From Psilocybe azurescens (taxonomy: Eukaryota > Basidiomycota > Agaricomycetes > Agaricales > Agrocybaceae): DNA of 57,301 nt. Below the pieces are notes generated by a model, which was not told the origin of the DNA, made no database searches, and was given only the letters and a program-made list of their open reading frames with translations. The stretch's first letter is position 1; every line of letters starts with the position of its first letter. Positions 35,345 to 45,912 of this stretch are shown piece by piece. Location: assembly GCA_023853785.1 (NCBI GenBank), contig JAJIRX010000694.1, positions 1 through 57,301 of the forward strand, in the 5' to 3' direction. The translations under genes and the position numbers were made by a program.

Positions 35345-35893
35345 CTCTAGTAAGATTAGACAGTGCTACCATAGGCTCCTGAAGGCGATTAGTTGGGACT
35401 TCGTAGTTTTTCTATCCTATTTATAATTATTCTAAGCAAGAAGACAGAAGTTGATTCCTATTAGCACTTCAAGCATTCACTGAGCATTGGACGAGCACGT
35501 TGATGTCCCGAACTGACCAGAATTATTTAACAAAGAACGTCCTCGTAGAGTTGTATAATTCCCTCTGCTGATGGTCAACCACTCAAAGCAAGGTATTGGA
35601 AGGCGTCGCATACCCTCCAATACTTGTGAGGAGTCGGTGTTCCAACGGGATTCCAATAGCTGTAGGGAACTAGTTGATTTTATAGCACATGAACAATCTA
35701 ATAAACTTCAGAATCGAGGTACTAGAAGCGAATCATGTAATGATACGCTACATATGTTGAAATTGAAAAGTTCACGCATATGTGTCCTTCTCTGGTTCAA
35801 CTCAGCTTTATTGGCCTCCAAGATCAAGCAATCGAAGTTTGTATTGATGGTTGTCGGCCTCTCATCTCCTTAGAATTGACCTTATTTTCCTGA
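35345..35893. other. convergent intergenic region
   Basis: About 550 bases between the chitinase stop and the 3' end of the second NACHT gene. A 100-codon open frame on the plus strand has no recognisable features. Nothing else is supported. Confidence 0.4.
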
Positions 35894-37964
35894 TCAACAT
35901 ATTCCTTCCTTGGGCATCCCTCTTATCGTCCGTTCTAGAGCGTAAGGACTTGCGGTTCTGCATGAGACAGTGCTGAAAATGAGCATGTAATAACCTTTCA
36001 TAATGTCTGTGTCACTTACCTCTAAGTCTAAGTACGCCTTGATTTGATAAAGGAACTCCGCTTTAGTATTGTCTCCTTCGAAGAACGTGTAGTTCCAGAA
36101 GTGACGGTTGGCCAAAATGAATTCGGTCAGCTCGGAGTCTCCTGGCACTCGCTCGAGAGTGGCATATAAGAGTTTAAAAACGTTTCCCCGAGCTGATGAC
36201 TTGCGAAAGATTTAAAGGAATGGGCTCGCATCACCGACTAGAAAGTAAAAGCTCACCTTTCGGTCGATTTTGTCAGAATATTTAGAAGCCTCTTTGCGAG
36301 ATAGACATATCTGCGCCTATTGATATACAGCTCGTCAGATTGATCAAGGCTGGTAAGAGCATCGCAAAGTCTTGATAGATAATCATTTATATTCAACATA
36401 ATCCCGTGGTCAGGTCCTCCAAACAGATGTTCCTGAAGCTTGGCGAAGTCTTCTCGAGGGCAAATAATACCACATATTTTATAGAAGTATTCGGCATCAT
36501 AGTTGTTCACTATGTTCAAAGTGATCGCTGTAAAGATGTCTCGCCAGTGGGGATTATTAGAGCTCGTCAGGCAAGATTTGATATGGGCCATCATATGAAC
36601 CGTATACACTTCGTAAAGCTGAGGGTCCTGTGAAACACGCAATGTGGGGTCAACAATTATCGTTGCAATAAATAGGAGGCTGACCTTTTCTTTGATCCAC
36701 TCAAAAGCAAGGGCACAAAAGTGAAGATCGGGTAAGATCGATGAAACATACTCTTTATAAATGATTCGACAGGGAAGAGCGACAGATCATGAAGTAAACT
36801 TTCGTCGGAGTGCGCTGTAGCGAAAAGTTGCAGAAATGCGAGATAAGAAAAATGAATAGTTCTCGATGATTGAGGGGAACTTATATCTTGTAAGAATTGT
36901 AGCGTGTAGAGTTAAAGCCTGATAGATATGCGATATCAAACAAGAGCGTACCACTTGAGCACAACCAGGGTGTCAGATGCCCAATGCATATTTTGGCCAG
37001 TTCTGCGGAATAGAATCCCATATCAACGAACAGAACATCTGATCGCGCTTTGTCCTGAAGAAAATCACTGATGGAAGCGTGGAATAGACGAATTTCTGAG
37101 TTGGAGGTTGATGACTTTCCAGTGGATGGAACGTCTACAATAGAGTGCAAGTCTTCCAAAATCAGGAGAAGTTCCCCAGGTTTGTATCCATAAAATGCCT
37201 CCAAGAAGTCCAAGGTCCGGAATTTTGACTCAATAAGAACATCGGGGAGGTTCCAAAAGTACCAAAAATTTATCTGCGACATTGAAAATAGAAATGCAAA
37301 GATAGACATTACTTTTCTCAGAGTTGGTTTATCAACTGAGAGGAGAATGTGGCGGTACAATGCATCCAAGTCCGCAAAAGGGGTATTATCTCCCGGAGAT
37401 GCTAACCCCAGCACCACCTTCAAGCGTTCCATGGGCCGATGACGACGTGATTCAATGAATTTCACGACCGTAGAAACGTAGATAAATTGGCCGGACGCCT
37501 TCCGAACGAGATATTCCATGTCAGAGGTGGAAGGCCAGTCGACTGGTATATGAAGAGCGAGAGGATGATTCCTTTGATATCTCCGAATTTTGAATGTAAA
37601 TAAATTTCGATATCTTTGTTAGGGTAGTACTTGTCATCCAGTACGAGTCGGCGCGTGTGAACGTTCAACTCTCCATTGAACACCTCTCGTATAGTCTGCT
37701 CTGGCCGGCTCGCTATAAGAAAGATGATGGGGATGGAAGAATTTCGACAAGCTGATGACAAGGAAGACAAGATATGACGTTGGGAGTCTGGTGGCTGGCA
37801 CTCGTCTAGTCCATCGATGATAATCAAATTTGGGTAAGCATTCCCTTTGTCGTGTTTACTCGCCAGTATACACTGAGCGAATGGTCTGAGAACCAAGGCA
37901 TCGAGCTGGGTTTGGAGCGACCGAGAGAATATGAGGCTGTCGGAACGGATAGCGGCGGCCACGT
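35894..37964 (-). pseudogene. NACHT NTPase 2, 3' part, severed by an LTR retrotransposon
   Basis: Downstream half of a second NLR-like gene. Reading from the insertion point on the minus strand: AAAIRSDSLIFSRSLQTQLD, NLIIIDGLDECQPPDSQ (Walker B), PIIFLIASRPEQTIREVF, EYLVRKASGQFIYVSTVVKF, PFADLDALYRHIL, LHSIVDVPSTGKSS and RLFHASISDFLQDKARS. A helical tail runs through KICGIICPREDFAKLQEHLF and LANRHFWNYTFFEGDNTKAE to the stop at 35894. The frame slips by one base near 37580, between FGDIK and HPLALHIPVDWP. The upstream half (leader and Walker A) lies on the far side of the element at 44870-45423. The coding frame is continuous across the element when one copy of the 4-base duplication ACGT is removed, which shows the gene was intact at this point before insertion. 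Confidence 0.85.
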
Positions 37965-38187
37965 TGGAGTAGGCCAATCCGGCCTACCCTAGCAGCTCGT
38001 GTCTGGCAAGGCTCGGAATGCTCGTCGAGCGGCCACGCAGTGTAGCGTTGCGGGCAAAGTGTGTTGTTCTCTCACTACGAAAGCGCGCTAGCACACAAAC
38101 CGTGCACAGCCGCTGATGCGATCTACAGTATCTAATCTAATCCGCCCTCGGGCAGCTCGGCCCAGATGGCCAGAACCCACTACTACA
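37965..38187 (-). repeat. 3' LTR of the Ty3/Gypsy element
   Basis: 223 bases, starting TGGAGTAGGCCAATCC on the plus strand and ending ACTACTACA. It matches the LTR at 44645-44869 except for two missing bases: near 38077 (CACTACG against CACTCACG) and near 38085 (GCGCGCT against GCGCCGCT). Confidence 0.95.
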
Positions 38188-38289
38188 TGTGCCCCCTCAA
38201 AACTAAGCAACACCCTCGTTGCGTCCACCAATATCTATCCCTGAAACGTGTGTCCCAATTCCTCCTTTTCCATCTTCCCTTTTGCTTCT

Positions 38290-41200
38290 TCAATTCCCAT
38301 GGCTGTCAACCCGTGGAAACTCCGAGGCTAGATCAACTGTCCGACTCCCATGGCTGTCAATTCGTGGGATCTCCGAACCTTGGTCCACCTCTAATTCCGA
38401 TTCTTCAAAACCCTGGCCTCTTTTGTCGCTTTTCCCTTCTCCTTCTTCGCACAGTTCCTCTCGTCTTTGCCATTCTGTATCGATATTTGCTTGCATCTTC
38501 TCCAGCTCTGTCCCCTCCCTTGGCACAAATCGTCGTAGTCTCCTGGAGCTGAATTTTCCTGCAATTGGATGGCCTTCCAGTGTTTCAATTTTGTAGGAAT
38601 TCTGGTAGCGGTCGACAACCCGTCGTGGTACGGAAAATTTGGGTAGGAGTTTTCTCTCTGTTTTGAATGTATAGTCCAAATCACTCCGATATACCTGCAC
38701 CAGGTCACCCGCTTTGAATACCACCTCCCCAGGTGGATGGGCTTTGACACGTTTGTCAAATGCCGCTTTCCTGCGCCCTGCATGCTCTACGATTTGGGAG
38801 TACCCATCGAAACGCTGTTGCTCTGTGAATGCCATGTGGATGTCCACCTCCTCCGTTGTTGGTTCTGCCAATATTTCTGCAGCTGGGGTTTGCTTTGTGT
38901 TGATAACCAAGCTGAGTAGGAGCTCGTTTGGTGAGTATTTTAGATTTGGGAGGATTCGGTCGTTGATATAACGGACTGCAGCCTCTAGATGGTCGGGCCA
39001 GTTTGCTGGAAGGTCCATTTTGTTGTACTCGTCCTCTCCTAGGTTTGGTGCGCACATTCGTTTTAAACGATCGAGGAGTATTGCATTAGTGCCTTCGAGG
39101 AGGCCGTTGATCCATGGTGAGTATGCTGGGCATATCTGGAGCTTTGTTCCACGCTTATCACATTCCTCCTTCAGCTCTTTGTTGTCGGAACTCTGGTCCT
39201 CCGTCTACCATCAATGTTTCGGATGCAGTGAACATGTCGCATATATCACTGTATGTCTTCCGTGATGTTTTTCCGGTTGCTGCTGACTTCAGCTTTGTAG
39301 CCCACACTCGCTGTGCATACACGTCCATCCACAGTCCGAGCTTTGTTATTCCGCCCTTTCCTTTTGGCATTGACAACGTGTCTGCTACCATAAGTTCGAA
39401 TGGGTGTCTTCTGGTGATGGGCTCGAGGAGAGAATGAAGGTGTGTAGATCCAAATCCTTTGCACTTTCCGCAGTCCATGATCGCCTTCATGATAGATTGG
39501 TCCATTTTCGGGCTGACAATCCTGTCGAGTAGCTGTGTCTTGATACCATCCCGATGGAAATGTCCTTTGTTGCAGTGTTCATCCCATGCGAGTGCAACTG
39601 TTTCTTCCTGTGTCATGCATTCTAACCTTGGCCTTGCCCTCACAGATCCGTCTCCCACTTTCCACAACCGCCCGTCATCGATCATGTATCCCTTGGCCTT
39701 ATGCTTTGCTCTCTTCCGCACTTTCAAGCTTTTCCCATGGTCCAGCTCCATCAGTGACTCGATGACCTCCAAGAAGACCTTCTCGTTGGCAAACCTTGTT
39801 TGTAATGTGCTGTATGTTGATTCATCGTGGTATGTTTGAACATGGAACATGTCGTTTGCCAGCCTGGTACGTGCCTCCCAGTCTTCGCTTACTGTCCATT
39901 CATGACCGTCTCCCTTTTCAAGTGGCATGTTGACAAACTGGCGGCTGAGTCCGTCAGCAACAACGTTGAGACGTCCTGGTCGGTGACGAACATCAATGAT
40001 GTTATGGGCTAGGACTGCATCTCTCCATCGTGCGTGAGTTGAATTCATTGTTGTGCTCAGGAGGTGGTCGCGTAGGGCCTGACAGTCTGTTTCAATTTCA
40101 ATAGGGTAACCCCAAATCATGTCGTCGAACTTGTCTAAGGTGTGTTTCAGTGCTGCAAATTCTAGGATAAAGGGCTTATACTTCTCTTCTGTTGCAGATG
40201 TCCTTTTTGATGAGAATCCGATGGGATAGACTGTTGTTTTCTCTGTTCCATTGGGCATTACTGTTGTAAACCTTTGTGTACACATTCCTGCAAACCCAAA
40301 TTTGCAACCATCTGTTGTGATAATGAAAGGAGTTCCATCGTATTTGGGTCCTTTAAGAATAGGTTCACTTGTGAGTGCTACCTTCAGTCGGAGGAATGCC
40401 TGGTCGTGCTCCCGCTTCCAAAGTCCTGCCAGTGAATGTCCTTTCATGGCTCGGGTATATGCGGCCTTCCCTTTGAGTTTGGGTAGTTCCAGGTTACGGG
40501 CTAGGTCTGTGAGTGGTTGAGCTATAGATGCATATCCTTTCACCAAAGGCCGAAAGTAACCAGTCAAGCCGAGGAAGGAACCTAGGTTCTGTAAGTCGGT
40601 TGGGGTTTTCCAGTCTGCAATTGCTGTTAATTTTGTTAAATCAGGCTTTATACCATCTGGCCCGACACGTCCGCCCGCAAATGTTGCTTCTGTCATGAAG
40701 AATTTGGATTTTGCGGCAGAGAGAGAAAGACCTTTCTCCCGCACACGTTGTAGAAGTTGGCGAGTATCATTTAGCATCACTTCAAAAGTGTCTCCAGCTA
40801 ATCCTCCGTCGTCCACAAACAGCTCGAACAATGTGCCTATCAAGTCACCTAGGGCATTTGGCGGTCATTTCGGCAAATGTTGAAGGGGCACCTGTTAGCC
40901 CGAATGGCATTCGCTTGTAGCTGAAATATCCGCGGCCTTCCACATAGAAGCAGACATATGGCCTATCTTCTTCCATTATTTCACATGCATAGAACCCATT
41001 TGCAAAGTCAAAGACTGTAATCCACCGATGCCCGCTCAAGTTCTGTTGTTTCTGACGAATATCTCCCTGAGGCATTGGTGGTACTTTTGTGACTTTGTTC
41101 AGTTCTGCGAAATCCTGACAGACACGCCACTTATTCTGTGTCTGTGGTGGGCTGGGATTGATTATCTCATCTTCTTTAGGTGGTAATCCTTCAAAGGCTG

Positions 41201-42844
41201 ACGGAAAGCCGGCTGCTATACATTCATCATTTACACGATGCTTCAGCATGTCTAGAGTGAGGCCGTTTCCTTCGTGTGCTTTCTTGGCTAATGTTGTTGC
41301 TCCACAGCACTTCACATCCTGATGTGCGATTGGGGTGATTATGTCTGCTGCTAGCATTTTGTCGATCACTTCATTGAAGTATTCTTTTGGGATGGGCTTT
41401 GTGGTCGCTGATTGATTTTTGTACGAAAAACAGTGTCTCTCGGGAAGTCCATTCTATGTGATGCTGCCGTTAACAGATGATACTTCGCTCATTGATAGAG
41501 CAAATGTGTCCGCATATTCAGATATTGTTGCTTGGACCTGGCTAAGTTGTTTGGAGGTGAGATCCTTGCCGAAGGTTACTTCTGCCTGAATTGCTGCAAC
41601 ACGTGCCGGGTTGAATGGATCTGTTTTTCTTGTTAATATGCTAGGCTCAAATGATTTTGAGATGACGGGTTGTTCGATGCCAGGGTGTGTGGAATTTGTG
41701 CCTGCCACTTCGTCGTAGAAGCCATACTGAACTCCACTCCTCAGGTGATGATTCCGCTGGATTGTTTGGATCCTCTGTTATAATTTCTTCAGGGGAAATT
41801 GCAAATCCTTCATGGGGTTCGTGTGCCTGTATATCTGGTTTGTGATTCTCAAGTTCTTCTATGATGTCTGCTGTAACATTCAGACTTGGCTCATATGTGG
41901 TGAACTTTTGCGGTTTAACGTCTGTCTTTTCGGTAATTGCTTTTAATGAATTATCAGTGAACTGAATGTCTGATGAACTCGTGACAGGCAAGACTTCCCT
42001 CAAGGGGATGGTGTGTCACCCCCGAAGCCGCCTATGCCAGCTGTTTAATGTCAATTGTGAGATTGGCCAGAAGATGTCCTGCTGCACCCCTTGTGCTCGA
42101 AAACTGGTTTTCTAAGATCACCCACTCCTCGCCTTTTGGTATGCGTATGATGTCCTTTGAAATATCTGGTGAGTACTGGTGAATTGCACTAAATGCTTCC
42201 AGTAATGGTTTTCCAAAGAGTAGGGCCCATGCTCCGCCGCTTTGAACACTTCAAAAGTTCCCTGTCGCCTCACACCTTTGACTGTCACCCATCCTTCCCA
42301 TGTGCCACTTGGCTGTATGGTTCGCCCCATCTGCCAGGACGGAGCAAGTGTTTTGATGGAGCCAGTGCTGATAGACGTCCTTTCAGTCTAGTGTATATTT
42401 CTTCATCAAGCCCGTTAACCATGGCACCGTCGTCAAATGAACTTCTGAACCTCGCTATTTCTCCTTTTGTCCCTGACAGTTCTACTCCATGAACAAATGG
42501 TACGCTTTGTCTCTCTACTTCTCTTTGCTTCGGCTGCCCACGCTGTACACGTCCAAAATGGTAACATTTTCTCTGACAGAATACATGCTTGTATCTGGGA
42601 TAACCACTAGGTCTATTGGTAAAGCTCCCTCCCCACGCCGTTGGGGTATACAGTCCGTTGGCAGGCCTAGATTTGTCCCCAAGCAGCGGCTCATTGTGCT
42701 TAGGGACCTCCTGTCTCTTCCTCCAGTCATGGGCCATCGCTGAAGCACCTTGCTTTACAACGATGGCCCACCTCCTTTTCCCTGGTTTGCCAAAGCTGCA
42801 GGTGAGCAAGCTCATTTGCGTCATATGTTTGCACCTCGTCTGAC
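38290..42844 (-). CDS. pol: pol of the Ty3/Gypsy element (protease, RT, RNase H, integrase)
   Basis: Retrotransposon polyprotein. The aspartic protease shows a DDGA active site (SSFDDGAMVNG, about 42420-42445). Reverse transcriptase carries KWRVCQDFAELNKVT, WITVFDFANGFYACEI, FSYKRMPFGLTGAPSTFAEM and the catalytic FVDD box (LFELFVDDGG, about 40810). RNase H shows ETDCQALRDHLL and RHRPGRLNVVADGLSR. Integrase has the HHCC finger (HCNKGHFHRDGIKTQ with CGKC), the DDE residues in MVADTLSMP, LMVDGGPEF and INGLLEGTN, and a C-terminal GDLVQVYRSDLDYTF region. No chromodomain is evident; the tail is acidic with a repeated (I/V)PR(I/V)DSHG motif. Frame changes by one base occur near 40850, 39185 and upstream of the RT. 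The parts are easily recognised, but the frame as written is not continuous. Confidence 0.9.
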
Positions 42845-44322
42845 TCAATGCCAACAGCATGAACATTGATGGGTGGGGCTCCGGCTGCCTCCGCTTTTTT
42901 CTGATTGTTCCAGCGATTGACCGCCACTTCTGTTCAAAGGGGGAACAAGAGGTGCTGAGCAAGGTGTTGGGTAATGGGCACGGTGTCCACACTTCCAACA
43001 TTCGTTGGATGCGACTGGGAATGTACCTGGGGTGAGTGGATATGGCCGTGTTTCGCTTGGGCCCTTCCCATTTTGTCCATAGGCTTGTTGCCAGGCTGCT
43101 ATTTGTTGTTTATATTGTTCAACGCCCTCTGTGTTGTTAGGTTGAAGTGGAAGGGCTTTGTTGAGGACGTCAGCCAGCCTTTCATGAAGGGGTCGCTCAA
43201 TAAAGTTTCCGGTTGATGAACGAGGTGCTATCTGGGGTTGTGGCATGTGGTACGTAGTTGCTGTGGTTGCTCCTCATGTTTGGGGTGTGAGATTGATGTT
43301 TTGAAATGCAGTGCTGAGTGCTTTTGATGGGGTGTTTGGTATGGTAGGGCGTATGGTGTGACGGGCTAGATCTCGTTCATCCTCTATCTTCTCCAGTAAT
43401 TCCTCGAGAGATATTGCTCGTACTGCATCACAAAGCTCCTTCCATGTTGTAGCCTTCCAGCCGACGATCCTTGAGATGGCTTTTGGCAGGTTCTTCCGTG
43501 CTGCGGAAACAAGAAGGTTGTTGGTGTCGGGATATCGCCTGCCAACCTCTCCACTTTGTCTGCCCATACAACGTGTGTCAACTCTTCTTCTGCACCTATG
43601 CTAGCTGCAATCCTCTTTCCTAGATCGCTAGGCTTCAAAATGGTGGCATCCAAAAGTGCTTGTTTTTCTGCTGTTGTCTTCTCCGTGATGGGTTTGACAG
43701 GCCAGCGGATTTCGAAAGCAGTCTTAGCATCGGCAAATGTTGCTTTGTTGGCTGAAGTGAGTGTTGCCCACCATGCTGCCGCTGGGGATTTGGCTTTGAG
43801 TGAGAGTTCAAGGAGTTTCACTTTTTCTTGTACCGGTGAGGCCTGTTTTCATGATTATCAGACGTTCTAGACGGTTCATGAAGTCTTGTGGGTCTCCATC
43901 TTCTGGCTTGCCTGTGAATGTGATAGAGTTGAGGTCTGTCATGTCGAAGTCGTCGTCAATGGGTGTTATTGGCAGGATCGAGGCTGGTGTTCCTGGTGGG
44001 GTTTCGTTAATTGGTGTTGTGGGCCACGTTGCGGGGTTGTCAGGGTAAAATGTGGTGATGGTGGTGAGGAGTCCGAGATTGACAAGGTGGATTCTGTGTC
44101 TGTTTCGGTGAGAGATCTGGTGCTGGGGGTGTTTGGGACAGTGGGGGGGACGTAGCGGTCTTCTATGTCACGCTCTATGTCACCAATGGACTGGCGAGGG
44201 GCAAGCCTGGTCCACGGGGTATTTGTGAGTTGAATGGTGATGATTGTTGTGGTGAGTGTTTTGGTGATATATCGGAATTTGCTGATCAGTGTAGTTCTGG
44301 TTTTCGTCAGGAAGGAGTCCAT
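42845..44322 (-). CDS. gag: gag of the Ty3/Gypsy element
   Basis: Structural protein of the element. Seen in order on the minus strand: a Ser/Thr/Pro-rich N-terminus (about 44320-43970), a segment like retroviral/Ty3 capsid with LNSITFTGKPEDGDPQDFMN (about 43900) and LSLKAKSPAAAWWATLTSAN, then AARKNLPKAISRIVGWKATT, and near the end a single zinc knuckle CWKCGHRAHYPTPC (CX2CX4HX4C, about 42985-43030). The frame changes several times in this region, so it is described as one gag region rather than an open frame. Boundaries with pol are approximate. Confidence 0.7.
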
Positions 44323-44644
44323 GGCGTCTGGTTTGTTTATCAGTTTGTCTGTGTTGTAATCGATGGATGGCAGTGTGTGGATAGGTCAGATGTCACAATC
44401 GGAGGCCGGTTCGGTGACCGAGTTTGACAACAGGTGTCGAGATTTGGCTATTTCAGTGTAAGCAGGTTAGCCGAGGCTGGCTGTAGGTCTGATGATTTGA
44501 GTCTTGCAGTTGTCAGTGTCTGAGTAGGAGGCAGCTGCCACGAAATATCAGAATTTTGAAGTGTCTGCTGGCAGGTTTAGGCTGAGGGAGTGCTCAAAAG
44601 GAAGGCAGGTAAGGCTTGGTGGGAATTGCTCTGTTGTCACCAGA

Positions 44645-44869
44645 TGGAGTAGGCCAATCCGGCCTACCCTAGCAGCTCGTGTCTGGCAAGGCTCGGAATG
44701 CTCGTCGAGCGGCCACGCAGTGTAGCGTTGCGGGCAAAGTGTGTTGTTCTCTCACTCACGAAAGCGCCGCTAGCACACAAACCGTGCACAGCCGCTGATG
44801 CGATCTACAGTATCTAATCTAATCCGCCCTCGGGCAGCTCGGCCCAGATGGCCAGAACCCACTACTACA
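44645..44869 (-). repeat. 5' LTR of the Ty3/Gypsy element
   Basis: 225 bases, the partner of the LTR at 37965-38187 and identical except for two single-base gaps. On the minus strand it starts TGTAGTAGTGGG and ends TACTCCA; transcription of the element would start within it and read leftwards. Confidence 0.95.
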
Positions 44870-45423
44870 ACGTGAGCATATATATCAGGCATAGACACGG
44901 TAAGCTGGCATGCGAGCGTCGGAACTAAATTAGTATCGGTATTTCGCCCCAGGGGCCGTCCTTGAGAAGAAATAGTCGGAGGCGAGAAGCCCTTTCTGCT
45001 CACAATATTCTGCGACTGTTTGGGCTATGCTGGATTTTCCGGAGCCTGCTGGGCCATATATCCAAAGAAATTGCTCCTGGCGGGTGCTATCCGTTACCCA
45101 GTCCATTATCTCTTCCGATCACAGCTATTCGAGTATGGGGGTGGCATTTCGGAGCATCGCGCCGTTCTCCAGAATTGTGGAAGGCGCCAGTGGCAGTATG
45201 CGCTTGCAGAGTTTTAATCCCTATGCATCCAAAAACGTCAATGATATGATATCCTCAAGCCGGGAAACAACCTGGACATTTTCGATCCGATTCTTTTGTA
45301 GAGCGCTGATAATTAACGGAATAGTCCCCTAAGACTGTTGTATATGTCCCTCCATTGATTAGTATTTGTTCCACCCCAGCCGAAGATGCCACTATTGCTG
45401 GTATGGGGAGAGATAGGGCGAGC
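44870..45423 (-). pseudogene. NACHT NTPase 2, 5' part, severed by the LTR retrotransposon
   Basis: Upstream half of the gene that continues at 37964. A leader exon reads SSAGVEQILINGGTYTTVL and GDYSVNY (about 45405-45330), the short GG-type N-terminus also seen in the kinase-like protein at 11.3 kb. After an intron the next exon has TATGAFHNSGERRDAPKCHP, then EEIMDWVTDS, the Walker A IYGPAGSGKSSIAQTVAEYC (about 45060), LLASDYFFSRTAPG and LVPTLACQLTVSMPDIYAHV, where the element interrupts it. The frame slips by one base near 45117 (GG where one G is expected) and again near 44940. The start codon was not found; an acceptor-like CCTTCAG at 45424 suggests another exon upstream. Confidence 0.8.
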
Positions 45424-45912
45424 CTGAAGGAAAGGGCACGTTAGTCAACATGTAGTATTAACAATTGAAATAAAGGAATAGTCCAGTCAAAATTGGGTCA
45501 GAATTTAGTAAGAATGTAGTTAGCCATTACTTGGTATTGGTTAGTATTGCAAAAAAGGGCAAACGTCCTTACTATTCATCGGCGATACCTAAAGGCCCAA
45601 TACGTTGACGGTAAGGTGGAACAAGAAGCTGGTGGTACTTATATGACAAGTTATAAAGTATTGATATATATGTAATACATATATTATATAATTAAATAAA
45701 AGTTGAAAAACGATAGCAAATTAAAATAACGCGGCCGCCTATTGAACGTTCAAGTTAAACCCTTTCGTCAAGTTAGACTTCGGAATGCCTTTGCGGCATT
45801 TTTTCAGGCCATTTTCCTGTCGTATTATTAAGGAAGAAGGTCGGAATGACTCAGCCAAAAGTGTTACAACCATTCAGATTTACTTTACATGACCACTATC
45901 TCTATCATTAGT
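45424..45912. other. intergenic, AT-rich
   Basis: About 490 bases with an AT-rich core (around 45650-45730), presumably holding the first exon or promoter of NACHT gene 2 on the minus strand and the 3' flank of the ankyrin gene. No feature could be defined. Confidence 0.35.

Larger units (their letters stand above)
37965..44869 (-). mobile_element. full-length Ty3/Gypsy LTR retrotransposon inserted in NACHT gene 2
   Basis: A 6,905-base element lying in minus orientation, with LTRs of 223 and 225 bases that begin TG and end CA (read either way). It is flanked by the 4-base target duplication ACGT (37961-37964 and 44870-44873). On the minus strand the order is LTR, probable primer binding site directly after the LTR (TCTGGTGACAACAGAGC), gag with a CCHC knuckle, protease, reverse transcriptase, RNase H, integrase, a purine tract (GAGGGGGCACA) and LTR. 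Integrase after RNase H defines Ty3/Gypsy. The two LTRs differ only by two single-base gaps, so the insertion is young or the element was recently copied. Several one-base frame breaks occur in gag and pol; whether these are real or sequence errors is open. Confidence 0.93.

Noticed and set aside
39459..39839. Plus-strand open frames of 60-126 codons between 38.2 and 44.4 kb
   Set aside because: They lie antisense to gag and pol of the retrotransposon, which are unmistakable on the minus strand.
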